Below are positions 26,901-37,445 of a stretch of 64,000 bases of DNA, one piece after another. The notes below the pieces were generated by a model, which searched no databases, was not told the origin of the DNA, and saw only the letters and a list, made by a program, of their open reading frames with translations. The position numbers and the translations under genes were made by a program. The DNA is from Brachyhypopomus gauderio (Eukaryota > Chordata > Actinopteri > Gymnotiformes > Hypopomidae). Positions within the stretch are counted from its first letter, which is position 1. Each line of letters opens with the position of its first letter. The stretch covers positions 4,786,368 to 4,850,367 of the forward strand of contig NC_135211.1 in the NCBI RefSeq assembly GCF_052324685.1, written 5' to 3'.

Positions 26901-29900
26901 TTTAACCAAATAAAATTAGTTGGGGTGGCATTGTGGAGCCCACATTGATCTTTACTCATGGACTGCAACAGCATGTTAATGTACTGTAGACTTGGACCTA
27001 ATCTTTATCAATCTAAAATTAATTCATCATTTAACACTATTTTCGGGTGTTCCTTGCTTTTCTCTGTTTCCATTTACATAGAAACCACTCAGCAATGGAC
27101 TCCCCCCAACCCCTAAAGTTCATGTAAGTTTTGGGTCATGTAGTCTTGTCGGTCAGAAGAGTCTTTTCAATCACTGGACATGTTTTTCTGTTTTTTGAGT
27201 CCCGTGTTTCTTTTGTTTATGAACAGATGGGAGCGTGCTTCTCCAAAGTCTTCAACGGCTGCCCACTAAAGATTCATTGTGCTACTTCCTGGATAAATCC
27301 AGACACAAGAGGTACAGTAATCCTAACGGACACAAGAAATACAATAACTCTAAACCAGACTCAGGAGGTAACCCAGATTTTACCCTAACCCAGGCACATT
27401 AAGTGCAGTAACCCAGATATAACCCTAACCCAGACACAGGAGGTGCAGTAAGTCTGACCTTACTCAACCCCACACACAGGAGGTGCAGTATGTCTGATCT
27501 TACTCAACCCCACACACAGGAGGTGCAGTAACCCAGATAAAACTCTAACCCAGACACAGGAGGTGCAGTAAGTCTGATCTTACTCAACCCCACACACAGG
27601 AGGTGCAGTATGTCTGATCTTACTCATCCCCACACACAGGAGGTGCAGTAACCCAGATAAAACTCTAACCCAGACACAGGAGGTGCAGTAAGTCTGATCT
27701 TACTCAACCCCACACACAAGAGGTGCAGTATGTCTGATCTTACTCAACCCCACACACAGGAGGTGCAGTAACCCAGATAAAACTCTAACCCAGACACAGG
27801 AGGTGCAGTATGTCTGATCTTACTCAACCCCAGACACAGGAGGTGCAGTAACCCAGACATAACCCTAACCCAGACACAAGAGGTGCAGTATGTCTGATCT
27901 TACTCAACCCCACACACAGGAGGTGCAGTATGTCTGATCTTACTCAACCCCACACACAGGAGGTGCAGTAACCCAGATAAAACTCTAACCCAGACACAGG
28001 AGGTGCAGTAAGTCTGATCTTACTCAACCCCACACACAGGAGGTGCAGTATGTCTGATCTTACTCATCCCCACACACAGGAGGTGCAGTAACCCAGATAA
28101 AACTCTAACCCAGACACAGGAGGTGCAGTAAGTCTGATCTTACTCAACCCCACACACAAGAGGTGCAGTATGTCTGATCTTACTCAACCCCACACACAGG
28201 AGGTGCAGTAACCCAGATAAAACTCTAACCCAGACACAGGAGGTGCAGTAAGTCTGATCTTACTCAACCCCACACACAGGAGGTGCAGTATGTCTGATCT
28301 TACTCATCCCCACACACAGGAGGTGCAGTAACCCAGATAAAACTCTAACCCAGACACAGGAGGTGCAGTAAGTCTGATCTTACTCAACCCCACACACAAG
28401 AGGTGCAGTATGTCTGATCTTACTCAACCCCACACACAGGAGGTGCAGTAACCCAGATAAAACTCTAACCCAGACACAGGAGGTGCAGTAAGTCTGATCT
28501 TACTCAACCCCACACACAGGAGGTGCAGTATGTCTGATCTTACTCATCCCCACACACAGGAGGTGCAGTAACCCAGATAAAACTCTAACCCAGACACAAG
28601 AGGTGCAGTATGTCTGATCTTACTCAACCCCACACACAGGAGGTGCAGTAACCCAGATAAAACTCTAACCCAGACACAGGAGGTGCAGTAAGTCTGATCT
28701 TACTCAACCCCACACACAAGAGGTGCAGTATGTCTGATCTTACTCAACCCCACACACAGGAGGTGCAGTAACCCAGATAAAACTCTAACCCAGACACAGG
28801 AGGTGCAGTATGTCTGATCTTACTCAACCCCACACACAGGAGGTGCAGTAACCCAGATATAACTCTAACCCAGACACAGGAGGTGCAGTAAGTCTGATCT
28901 TACTCAACCCCACACACAGGAGGTGCAGTAAGTCTGATCTTACTCAACCCCACACACAGGAGGTGCAGTATGTCTGATCTTACTCAACCCCACACACAGG
29001 AGGTGCAGTAACCCAGATATAACTCTAACCCAGACACAGGAGGTGCAGTAAGTCTGATCTTACTCAACCCCACACACAGGAGGTGCAGTAAGTCTGATCT
29101 TACTCAACCCCACACACCAGAGGTGCAGTATGTCTGATCTTACTCAACCCCACACACAGGAGGTGCAGTAACCCAGATAAAACTCTAACCCAGACACAGG
29201 AGTTGCAGTATGTCTGATCTTACTCAACCCCACACACAGGAGGTGCAGTATGTCTGATCTTACTCAACCCCACACACAGGAGGTGCAGTAACCCAGATAA
29301 AACTCTAACCCAGACACAGGAGTTGCAGTATGTCTGATCTTACTCAACTCCACACACAGGAGGTGCAGTATGTCTGATCTTACTCAACCCCAGTCATAGA
29401 GCTACACCTGGTGGCATTTTGCTGCATCAACATCAGTTTTGCAATCATGAAGGTTCTACCCTGCTATGCTAGCTTCGTTCAGCACAGAGCATTGCAATTT
29501 GGAAACAGCACTGTCCTGAATAACACTGTCCTGAATAACACTGTCCTGAATAACACTGGTTTGATGTACAACAAGAGTTAAGTGCAGTGTACATCTTTAC
29601 TTACAGAGCTGAAGCAAGGCTAATAATGTTGATACTGTAGCTGAGTTACAGGTGTTAGAGATGAGCAGCAGAAGGGCATTTCTACACATAATGGGTGTCT
29701 AGGTAACGAGAAATCAGAAGTGAGCGCAAACTAATTTGTTTGACGAATCGGTGTCACGAAATGACACCGCCTTCATAATACATGTCTCTAATCAATCAAT
29801 CAATCAAATTTTATTTATATAGCGCTTTTTACAACAGTTGTTGTCACAAAGCAGCTTTACAAGTGCCGAGTCCTAGCCCCCAGTGAGCAAGCCAAAGGCG

Positions 29901-32900
29901 ACAGTGGCAAGGAAAAACTCCCTAGTTTTTTTGCATGAGGAAGAAACCTTGAGAGGAACCAAGACTCAGGGGGGGAACCCATCCTCCTCTGGCCGACACC
30001 GGTCACCATGACAACAACAATAATATAGACAGAATGTAGACAGAATGTAAAAGATGCAATAATGTCCATTTAGACCGAAAAATATGTAATAATGTCCATC
30101 ATGGTGTAGGCATCCGGTTAGGCAGGAGGTGGCCGGCCAGGATGGATCGCTTGTCTCTCCTCATCTCATTATTCCTCAAGCAGGCGGGCAGCCATGTGGA
30201 GAAATGAAACAGGGAAAATTAGCTCTGTATGAGGACATATACAGGACAGGTAAAATTATAAACATTTCTGGAGTGTGGCAGCAACTCCGGCACTAAGTTA
30301 AATTATTACAGCCTAGCTAAAAAAAGGCAGAACCAGAAGGTAACATAGGCTTGGGGGCATTCTGAGACAATGGCATCCGTCCACTGCACTGTCAACAAAC
30401 TTGAGTGACCACGAGCAGTGACAGGATGACAGCACCAGCACCCCAGTCTACCATAAAACCCTTCGTCTATGAACCCCTGGATCTGTACCTTTATCTAAGG
30501 GGGATATTAATTATCAAACGCTAGACTAAATAAGTGGGTTTTCAACCTAGATTTAAAGATTGTGACTGTGTCAGAGTCCCGGACACATTTAGGAAGATTA
30601 TTCCAAAGCTGGGGGGCCTTATAAGAAAAGGCTCTTCCCCCTGCTGTTACCTTGTTAATTTGTGGAACTAATAACAGACCAGCACCCTGTGATCTTAGTT
30701 GACGTGGGGGTTCATAATAGGAAATAAGTTCCTGGAGGTATTCAGGAGCAAGCCCGTGTAGTGCTTTATATGCTAATAATAGAATTTTAAAATCAATACG
30801 AAATTTAACTGGGAGCCAATGCAGGGCTGATAGGACTGGTCTAATATGCTGAAATTTTCTAGTTCTGGTCAGAACTCTAGCTGCGGCATTTTGAACTACT
30901 TGAAGTTTATTTAGATTCCTATTTGAACATCCTGACAGTAGTGAATTGCAGTAGTCTAGTCTAGAGCTAACAAAGGCGTGCACCAATTTTTCTGCATCAT
31001 CCTGTGATAATGCATTTCTTAATTTGGCAATGTTGCGGAGATGTAGAAAAGCTATCCTAGTAGTATGATCTATATATTTATCAAATGATAGGTCGGAGTC
31101 GAGTATGACGCCTAGGTTTTTGGCTACTGTGCCAGGTGTAATGGGATAGTCTGCAAGATTAAGCATTAAGTTTGGAATTTTCTGTCTTGCGGCCTTAGGG
31201 CCCACAAGGAGAACTTCTGTTTTGTCCTCATTTAATTGTAGGAAGTTTAGAGACATCCAGCATTTAATATCTCTTACACAGGCCTCAATTTTTCCTAAAC
31301 TGAGTTTGTCATCGGGTTTGGCTGATATGTAAAGTTGAGTGTCATCCGCATAGCAGTGAAAATTGACACCATGTTTGTTTATAACTGTGCCCAATGGTAG
31401 CATATATAATGTAAATAATAGTGGTCCTAAGATGGAGCCTTGCGGGACCCCATATTTAACCATTGTACGTTTGGATGAAATATTATTGAGCTCTACAAAC
31501 TGATAGCGATTTGTTAAGTAAGACTGAAACCATGAAAGGGCTGTGCCTGAGACTCCAACCCAGCGTTCTAACCTTTCTAGCAAGATCCTATGATCAATTG
31601 TGTCGAAAGCTGCACTAAGATCAAGAAGCACTAACAGTGATACATAGCCTTGATCTGATGCAAGGAGGAGATCATTTGTTACTTTAACTAATGCTGTTTC
31701 AGTACTGTGATGGGGCCTAAAACCAGATTGGAACTTTTCAAATGTGTTATTCCTATGCAGATATAGGCATAATTGCTGGGCAACAGCTTTTTCTATGATC
31801 TTAGATATAAATGATGTGTTTGAAATGGGTCTATAATTAGATAGCACAGTCGGATCAAGATTTGGTTTCTTGATCAGAGGTTTGATAATTGCTAATTTAC
31901 ATGATTTGGGCATGTGACCTATTGTAATGGATGAGTTAACTATAGTTAGAAGAGGTTCAGTTACAGCTGGTAATACCTCTTTTAATAACTTTGAGGGAAC
32001 TGAGTCTAATGTGCAGGTAGTACAATTTAAGGAAGAAATTATTTTCTCTAATTCTGATTTTGGGAGTGGATGAAAAGCATCAAGTTTTTCTCCCGGTATG
32101 TAATTTAAATCAATATCAACCAAACCAGATGACATACCAGTTGTATTGCTAATAAAGGGTTTTATATTTTGTCTAATATTCTCTATTTTATTATCAAAGA
32201 AATCTATAAATACATTACTAGTGAGGTTTATTGGAATCTGAGGTTCTGTGCCTGCTTGATTTTTTGTAAGTTTAGAAATAGTATTAAAAAGAAATCTAGG
32301 ATTGTTTTTATTTTTCTCTATCAGTGAGGCTAAGTATGCTGAGCGTGTTTTAGTGATGTAATGTAATGTAAATGTTGAGTATATACAATTTAGACAATAA
32401 TGGAGCCCGAGGACAAGTTCAGTACAACAGTAGGTGTGTTGGTCCTGTGTTAATAAAAACCCGTGTTAATAAAAGCTGGGTTAATTAAAAGCTATGTTAA
32501 TAAATTCGAACACAACAGCGTATGGGGCTACATTCTTTAATGGTGTCATTTCAGATCAGTATCTGATCTTTGGCGCAGAGGAAGGAATCTACACGTTAAA
32601 TCTCAACGAACTTCACGAGACATCCATGGAGCAGGTGCAAACGTTTGGGCTATTCCAACGCGATTTGGTGTTTTCTAACTACAGTCATCTATATTTGACT
32701 TTAAATGTGCACTCAAATGTGTACTGTTTCCTGTATGCTGATAATACATGCTGTGTTGTTGATGTTTCCACTACATGTCATGCTGTTTATATTTGGTTGA
32801 TATGTGTTCATGGTTTAGTCACACACTGTTCATCTGTTTATTTTTTAATCCTCAGCTGTTTCCCCGCCGGTGTACGTGGCTGTATGTGATGAACAACACA

Positions 32901-35900
32901 TTACTATCAATATCGGGTATGTCATCCTCCAGAACCCCCAGATACCTGTTGCAGCTTTTGCTGGGGTGTATCCCTTGTGTGTGTGGGTGTATCGGCCTGT
33001 ATTGCAGGTGTTATGTGTAACCCCGTTTCCCCAGGCAAAGCGTCCCAGCTGTATTCTCACAGCCTGTCGGGACTGTTTGAGCACGCTCGGCACATGCAGA
33101 AACTCCCAGTTGCCATACCGACTCATAAACTGCCAGACAAAATGATTCCCAGGTAAAAGTTGGTTCTTTCCCTGCGTGATGGCAGGTGTGTGCTCATCCT
33201 TGTTCGTCACTGATGGTGCCTGTCTGTCTCATGGTGCCTCTGTCTCTCATGTGAGATTCAGTTAACTCTAAGTATCTTCTTTCTCCCTCATAGGAAGTTC
33301 TCAGTGTCCAATAAGATCCCAGACACTAAAGGATGTCAGAAGTGCTGTGTAGGTGGGCTGGTCTACTGCTTCAGATTGCACTTCTCAAATTTACTAGCCA
33401 GTCTGAGCTACATAGATATTTAAACTCTCAGATTAGATCCTTGTCTGTGTCTAAACACTTGTTTACACCTAAATCATGTTTTAGTATGTATGGTTAGAAA
33501 AGAATACGTCTAGGAGAGGTGTTTGTATAACTCGAGCATTTCTGTGGCAGTGAGGAACCCATACACGGGACACAAGTACCTGTGTGGAGCGTTACAGACC
33601 AGCGTGGTCCTGCTGGAGTGGGTGGAACCCATGCAGAAGTTCATGCTGGTGAAGGTAAGATCAGTCCGTAAGTGTACAACACGCCTCTCCAACGTTTGGG
33701 CTGGGTGTCAGCTTAGAACAATTTAAGGAAAGAAGAAACATTTTAAATGAGACTCGTGCATACTGAATTTAGGATGAACACTGTCTAAAGTATGTAGTTC
33801 CAAAATACTGTAAAGATTATGCAGGACAGATTTTGTTTTTGTTTGGTTTTTATTCTGTACTGTAAAATCACAGCGGCGGCCTAAAGAAAAACATGTGAAA
33901 AACCTAATAAATAAATAAATAAGCAAGCAGTTTGGCACCATCGGGTTTCCAAGTGTCTGAATACTTGTCAGACTTTCGTAGCGCCACTCAAACTGGAAAG
34001 TGACGCGGAGACACGTGTGTGTTACAATGAGACTCCTGCATAATGGAGTGTGTGGAAGGACTGGCTGGTGAATATTTTGTGAATATTATTATGTGTCTGT
34101 TTTTTGCATAAAATGTGATTTATTTTTACTGATGTTTTTGAAAAATAGTAATATGAATTAAATTATATGTTTATTGGATTTAAATCTTTGAGAGACTGAT
34201 GAGATATGCTGGAAATTAAGCCACAGGGGGCTTTAAATGTGATAGGCAAGAGTTGACTGAGGTGATTAAGTAATTAATTATCATAAATTGCAGAATAAGG
34301 AACTGCTTTATGCTAATGTTCTTTTCTGTGAACTACAGAAAGCTTAAAGGCCACAGAGCAACAACTCAGTAACACTAGTACTCAAAGCAACCACTCAGTA
34401 ACACTAGTACTCAGAGCAACCACTCAGTAAGACTAGTACTCAGAGCAACCACTCAGTAACACTAGTACTCACAGAGCAACCACTCAGTAACACTAGTACT
34501 CGGAGCAACCACTCAGTAACACAGGTACTCACAGAGCAACCACTCAGTAACACAGGTACTCACAGAGCAACCACTCAGTAACACTAGTACTCACAGAGCA
34601 ACCACTCAGTAACATTAGTACTCAAAGCAACCACTCACTAACACTAGTACTCAAAGCAACCACTCAGTAACACTAGTACTCAGAGCAACCACTCAGTAAC
34701 ACTAGTACTCACAGAGCAACCACTCAGTAACACTAGTACTCAAAGCAACCACTCAGTAACACTAGTACTCGGAGCAACCACTCAGTAACACAGGTACTCA
34801 CAGAGCAACCACTCAGTAACACAGGTACTCACAGAGCAACCACTCAGTAACACTAGTACTCAAAGCAACCACTCAGTAACACTAGTACTCGGAGCATCCA
34901 CTCAGTAACACAGGTACTCACAGAGCAACCACTCAGTAACACAGGTACTCACAGAGCAACCACTCAGTAACACTAGTACTCAAAGCAATCACTCAGTAAC
35001 ACTAGTACTCGGAGCAACCATTTAGTAACACTAGTACTCAAAGGAGGTGTAACACATGACCTAATCCTAGAGACTAATAATAGAGACATAATCCTAAACC
35101 TTTTGGGGAAGACATTTCCTTTTACACTGGCCATATTATAAGCATTCAAATGTCATGGTTGATATACTTGTGTCCAACAGTATCAGAAGATAAACCAGGA
35201 CAAGTAGTAATACACCAGTCACATCCACAACTAATAATTGTGCACTGGTGCTTCAAAGAACCAGATTAAAATATTCGTGAAAACGTAGATGTGTGAATTG
35301 TGCTGAGTGAGGAAATGTATTTAGTCAAAATCTAATAAATGGTAAATGATAATTCCATAGTTAATCTAGATGGTACTGAATCACGCACAGAGGTGGGTGG
35401 CCTACAGGGAAAACCAGCCCCACAAGTTTATTTGATCACTTACAGCCTGCTGCTAAGTTTTGAATAGTTATTAAGTTTAGTAGTGATGATAACACATTTT
35501 ATTGACTCTTTCCTGACAAATCAGTCTGGTAAGTGTCTGTAATGTCCCATACTTCAGTAAACTGTAACAAACACAAATATGTAAAACAAAGAATTTTTAT
35601 TATTGTTTGTTCCTTCAAACCAGGAAAACTCTTTTTGGCATAAATGACCATAAATTAAAGTTGATAACAACCATTAAAAACATGGAAATACACAGTCTAC
35701 GCCCTCATAGTTACTACTGTTTAATTTTACACATGCATATGTAATTCAAAATGACCCTAGTTGGTTGGAAGTCTCAGTACCTGTTTACTGTGTGAAGAAC
35801 ATAGATTTCCCGTTGCCCTGCCCCCTGGAGGTGTTTGAGATGCTGGTGGTTCCAGAGCACCAGTACCCCCTCATCTGCATGGCAGTCGCCAAAGGCACCG

Positions 35901-37270
35901 AGCTCAACCAGGTGGTGCGCTTTGAGACCCTCAACCCCAACTCCACCTCTTCGTGGTTCACCGAATCTGGTAAATTAATCGCTGCTTTCTCACAAAAACA
36001 AAGTGCTAAATATACTTTATCTGATGGTTTGAGTTAGTATTAAATATACGTTATCTGATGGTTTGAGTTAGTATTAAATATACGTTATCTGATGATTTGA
36101 GTTAGTATTAAATATGTGGCACACAGCTGTCACTGTCACTGAAGTCGTGTGAGACTGCTAATTAAATTTCTTGGTCTGGTATGTTCTGTCCTAATAAATA
36201 TGGAACTCATTCTACGTGTAGGGTTTGTAGTTATTAATAAGATTTATCAAAACAATGCAAAAATGGTTCCTAGATGTTTATTAGTGTTTGTTGTGTGTTT
36301 TGGTTATTATCTCAGATGCTCCTCAGAGCTGCGTGATTCACGTGACTCAGCTGGAGAGAGACACCATCTTAGTTTGCCTGGACCGTGAGTTCACAACACC
36401 ACCATTCAATGTAACCAAATTAAGTTTCATGCATACTGCATGCTGTGTTTTGGCCTCTTTTGATTGGACGGACCCCTGCGCACGTATGCACCAATCCCCA
36501 CGCAGCTCCAGGGGTCGCAAGGGCACATTAAAGAACACGAATCCTCGGGAGATATGTGATGCTTTTGACCTGTTCCGTGAGAAAGAGCGGAGGTGGACTC
36601 GGGCCTCTGTCTGATCTATCTGTCTGATCTATCTGTCTGATCCCCACAGGATGTATCAAGATAGTCAATCTGCAGGGCCGGTTGAAGTCCAGCAGAAAGC
36701 TCTCATCAGAGCTGACCTTTAATTTTCAGATCGAGGCAATAGGTAAGAACACCATATTCAACAAAATTCTGTGTTTTTTTTTTGTTTGCTTGTTTTTTGT
36801 ACTGATAGTCTATAAGCATAAGGTGTGTTTCTATTCATCACCTTCCTTCTCTCTCTCAACCTGCGTCCTGTTCAGTGTGTCTGCAGGACAGTGTTTTGGC
36901 ATTCTGGAGGCACGGTATGCAGGGACGGAGTTTTAAATCTAATGAGGTAAGTCACGTGTCTGCTCTCGGGTTTTTATTATTAGGCCAAATGCCCTCCACC
37001 AACTAGCTGGCTCCGCCCCATCGTATGGCTCCGCCCCATCATATGACAACTACAATTGTGAGGACTCAGTAAGATGCTCAGTGTCACACTAATGAATCTA
37101 TGAGTCTATGTCTCCGTGTCTCACACAGGTAACACAGGAGATTTCTGACAGCACAAGAATTTTCAGGTTACTGGGCTCTGATAGGTGAGTCACTGGCAGT
37201 CACATGTAGCCTGGGGTATTATGGTCTGGAAGTTCTGATGTGATGCTCCTATTGTGTATCATGCAGTGAG

Positions 37271-37312
<42 letters not shown>

Positions 37313-37445
37313 GCGTGTGCGTGTGTGTGTGTGTGACCTGTGTTTAATCTGGAACAGAGTGGTGGTTCTGGAGAGCCGACCGACCGACAATCCCACAGCA
37401 CACAGCAATCTGTATATCCTCGCCGGCCACGAGAACAGTTACTGA
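140..37445 (+). CDS. map4k3: MAP4K3 (GLK)-like serine/threonine kinase, C-terminal two thirds (22 exons, partial)
   Basis: Germinal-centre kinases of the MAP4K family activate JNK signalling; MAP4K3 also acts in amino-acid sensing to mTORC1 and in T-cell receptor signalling. The window holds 22 exons that join without a phase error into 595 codons plus stop. Human MAP4K3 is about 894 aa, so the roughly 300-residue kinase domain lies left of position 1. The order is a linker ([47 protein letters not shown], an acidic run), Pro-rich stretches ([15 protein letters not shown]), then the CNH domain from [14 protein letters not shown] to the C-terminus [11 protein letters not shown]. The linker matches what I remember of MAP4K3 better than MAP4K5, but paralogue choice rests on memory. 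The introns are long and repeat-filled (8.7 kb between 5839 and 14580). Every splice site assigned is GT-AG. The gene is complete at its 3' end and open at the 5' edge. Confidence 0.85.
481..2103 (+). other. map4k3: map4k3 intron, no gene
   Basis: There is no coding signal. A 41-base segment (TTTATCAGCACCACTCCCTC and following) is present twice in tandem at about 755-836. The rest is unique AT-rich sequence. Confidence 0.6.
3795..3810 (-). promoter_or_regulatory. CTCF-like motif
   Basis: GGCGCCCTCTAGTGTC on the + strand reads GACACTAGAGGGCGCC on the minus strand, close to the vertebrate CTCF core CCASYAGRKGGC. It lies in a map4k3 intron. It is a sequence match only; occupancy is unknown. Confidence 0.35.
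4288..4692 (+). repeat. 25-bp minisatellite, about 16 copies
   Basis: The unit begins GTAGTTTGTGCTCCGTACAC and is 25 bases long. Variants alternate CTCCGTACAC with CTCTGTGCAC and ATTCC with ATTCT. Because 25 is not a multiple of three and the unit lacks stops on the minus strand, all three minus frames stay open and produce 25-residue peptide repeats that are not genes. It lies in a map4k3 intron. Confidence 0.9.
8891..9170 (+). repeat. compound microsatellite (GT)n and (TCTG/TTTC/ATCC)n
   Basis: A GT/TCTG run at 8891-8953 is followed after unique sequence by a pyrimidine-rich tetranucleotide block at about 9026-9170. The short open frames here are products of the repeats. Confidence 0.8.
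10743..12093 (+). mobile_element. Tc1-like DNA transposon, decayed, with long terminal inverted repeats
   Basis: The element is 1351 bp, flanked by TA on both sides, the standard Tc1/mariner target duplication. It starts CAGTGGGGAAAATAAGTATT and ends with the matching inverse. The inverted repeats are about 125 bp (10743-10868 and 11968-12093) with few mismatches. Between them is a plus-strand transposase remnant. The long, well-preserved terminal repeats suggest modest age, but the transposase is dead. It sits in a map4k3 intron in the same orientation as the gene. Confidence 0.92.
11073..11884 (+). pseudogene. Tc1-like transposase pseudogene
   Basis: Translation from ATG 11073 begins [20 protein letters not shown] and then needs a one-base frame change near 11125-11160 to continue into a helix-turn-helix region ([23 protein letters not shown]). 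A second frame change near 11440 leads into the DDE catalytic region ([23 protein letters not shown]). After [12 protein letters not shown] the reading jumps straight to [12 protein letters not shown]. The segment that normally carries the second Asp (DNDPKH) and the PDLNPIEN motif is therefore deleted. With two frameshifts and a missing catalytic region it cannot be active. Confidence 0.9.
14620..15462 (+). other. map4k3: map4k3 intron, no gene
   Basis: A CT-rich stretch at about 14655-14755 and a run of C residues near 14801 are the only notable features. No coding exon is seen. Confidence 0.6.
16438..16893 (+). repeat. 38-bp minisatellite with a 54-bp derived form
   Basis: The unit begins GAATTCACTGATGAGGTCTA and is 38 bases. 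The first six or so copies are simple. The last four carry a 16-base internal duplication (AGACACATCCAGACCC), giving 54-base units. This shows the order of events: a simple array first, then one unit gained a duplication and was itself amplified. Confidence 0.9.
17946..19480 (-). pseudogene. Tc1-like transposase pseudogene interrupted by a stop and a satellite
   Basis: Reading the minus strand, fragments in order are [52 protein letters not shown] then a stop codon, [20 protein letters not shown] and [26 protein letters not shown] and the PDLNPTEN region carry the second and third DDE residues. Immediately after ENFWSIIRR the frame enters the satellite, which translates as repeated [12 protein letters not shown]. 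The frame beyond the array resumes with [14 protein letters not shown]. The gene is not functional. Confidence 0.82.
18117..18905 (+). repeat. 18-bp minisatellite inside the transposase, about 44 copies
   Basis: The unit is CATCAYAGACACTCCCRC, 18 bases, with CATCATAG and CATCACAG variants and changes in the last three bases. Since 18 is a multiple of three it preserves the frame, so long open frames run through on both strands. It lies exactly where the transposase should encode a KIYEGGxQF-like segment. Confidence 0.92.
20943..22808 (+). repeat. 38-bp minisatellite, about 49 copies, with higher-order structure
   Basis: The unit begins AGTAAAAGGGGAAGTGTGTG and is 38 bases. Variants are GAAG, GACG, GTAAG, and a marker form GGAGAAGTGTATG at about 21371, 21941 and 22397, spaced 15 and 12 units apart. 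A second marker (GAGTCTTCGTATG) recurs 1026 bases (27 units) apart, so blocks of many units were duplicated together. Minus-strand frames of more than 640 codons are only a consequence of a stop-free unit. Confidence 0.92.
23040..23513 (+). repeat. pyrimidine-rich minisatellite (CATCAACCTCACCCC units)
   Basis: Units of variable length (about 20-26 bases) built from CATCAACCTCACCCC followed by GTATCACC, CATCTCACC or GTCTCACC. The plus strand is almost free of G. Confidence 0.88.
24215..24710 (-). mobile_element. probable LINE 3' remnant
   Basis: The segment starts TTTATTTATATAGCACCTTT, the pattern seen at the 3' ends of fish L2-type LINEs read in antisense. The minus strand encodes a broken peptide ([20 protein letters not shown], then [13 protein letters not shown]) that resembles the C-terminal end of an L2-type ORF2. 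Frameshifts and stops interrupt it. It is an old, partial copy, and the family is uncertain. Confidence 0.5.
25598..25996 (+). repeat. 16-bp CpG-rich minisatellite, about 25 copies
   Basis: The unit is ACACCACCCGCACGAT with ACAGACC and ACACAGC variants. Each unit carries two CpG dinucleotides, giving about 50 CpGs in 400 bases of otherwise CpG-poor intron. The open frames on both strands come from the repeat alone. Confidence 0.92.
27296..29391 (+). repeat. 40-bp satellite in 120-bp higher-order units, starting at a splice donor
   Basis: Three 40-base unit types share the start AGGTGCAGTA: one continues ACCCAGATAAAACTCTAACC, the others AGTCTGATC or TGTCTGATC. They alternate in 120-bp and longer super-units for about 2.1 kb, roughly 52 units. 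The first, degenerate copies begin in the last bases of the map4k3 exon ending at 27311. Exon plus donor reads CCAGACACAAGAG|GTACAGTAA and the unit reads CCAGACACAGGAGGTGCAGTAA. Confidence 0.92.
29508..29558 (+). repeat. 15-bp tandem repeat, 3-4 copies
   Basis: CACTGTCCTGAATAA is repeated three times plus a partial copy. It lies just beyond the 40-bp satellite in the same intron. Confidence 0.85.
29791..32355 (-). mobile_element. L2/CR1/Rex1-like LINE, 5'-truncated, antisense to map4k3
   Basis: On the minus strand the element ends in a short (GATT)n tail (29791-29810 on the plus strand), as CR1/L2-clade LINEs do. A 3' untranslated region of about 0.7 kb follows, then an open reverse transcriptase frame. 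The 5' end is lost near 32355. The last 169 bases match a second copy at 63832-64000 with two differences, so the family was recently active. It lies in the map4k3 intron between the exons at 27227 and 32555, ending only about 200 bases before the latter. Confidence 0.9.
30507..32350 (-). pseudogene. LINE ORF2 reverse transcriptase, N-terminally truncated
   Basis: One uninterrupted frame of about 610 codons ends at 30507. Upstream of the first Met (32135) it stays open to about 32350, where the element is truncated. Visible motifs are [58 protein letters not shown] and the catalytic box YADDTQLYI, followed by [11 protein letters not shown] and the C-terminal [13 protein letters not shown]. 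These are the usual RT blocks of non-LTR elements. The endonuclease domain is missing, so the copy cannot move by itself although the RT frame is intact. Confidence 0.9.
33655..35797 (+). other. map4k3: map4k3 intron, mostly unique sequence
   Basis: Apart from the array at 34358-35042 the intron is AT-rich unique sequence. No additional exon is needed, because the flanking exons join in phase. Confidence 0.6.
34358..35042 (+). repeat. 28-30 bp minisatellite in a map4k3 intron
   Basis: Units contain CAACCACTCAGTAACACTAG followed by TACTCAGAG, TACTCACAGAG or TACTCGGAG, so length varies by two bases. ACTAGT and ACAGGT variants are mixed. There are roughly 23 copies. Confidence 0.9.
36003..36117 (+). 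repeat. 41-bp tandem repeat, about 3 copies
   Basis: TTATCTGATGGTTTGAGTTA recurs with a 41-base period. It starts in the first 40 bases after the donor of the map4k3 exon ending at 35969. Confidence 0.85.
37269..37336 (+). repeat. (GT)n microsatellite in the last map4k3 intron
   Basis: A pure GT run with GTGC interruptions ends about 20 bases upstream of the acceptor of the terminal exon at 37358. Confidence 0.9.

Larger units (their letters stand above)
140..27123 (+). other. map4k3: map4k3 exons of the regulatory linker
   Basis: Exons read at 140-218, 422-480, 2104-2166, 5780-5838, 14581-14619, 15463-15522, 20064-20115, 20357-20522, 26597-26709 and 27082-27123. Each has an AG before it and a GT after it, and the phases chain correctly. 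The 14581 exon encodes only 13 residues ([13 protein letters not shown]) and the 15463 exon a Glu/Asp-rich segment. The 20064 and 20357 exons carry two Pro-rich motifs, PPPLPPK and PPRPPPPR, of the kind that bind SH3 domains in this kinase family. The acceptor of the 140 exon sits directly behind a 100-base (TC)n tract that serves as its polypyrimidine tract. Confidence 0.85.
27227..37445 (+). other. map4k3: map4k3 exons of the CNH (citron homology) domain and stop
   Basis: Exons read at 27227-27311, 32555-32634, 32856-32916, 33035-33152, 33294-33352, 33551-33654, 35798-35969, 36316-36384, 36650-36742, 36876-36946, 37129-37184 and 37358-37445 (TGA at 37443). The CNH domain is a beta-propeller-like protein-interaction domain. 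Signature strings are [71 protein letters not shown] and [14 protein letters not shown]. No frameshift or premature stop is present. The acceptor at 35797 has a poor polypyrimidine tract, but the coding match on both sides is clear. Confidence 0.88.
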
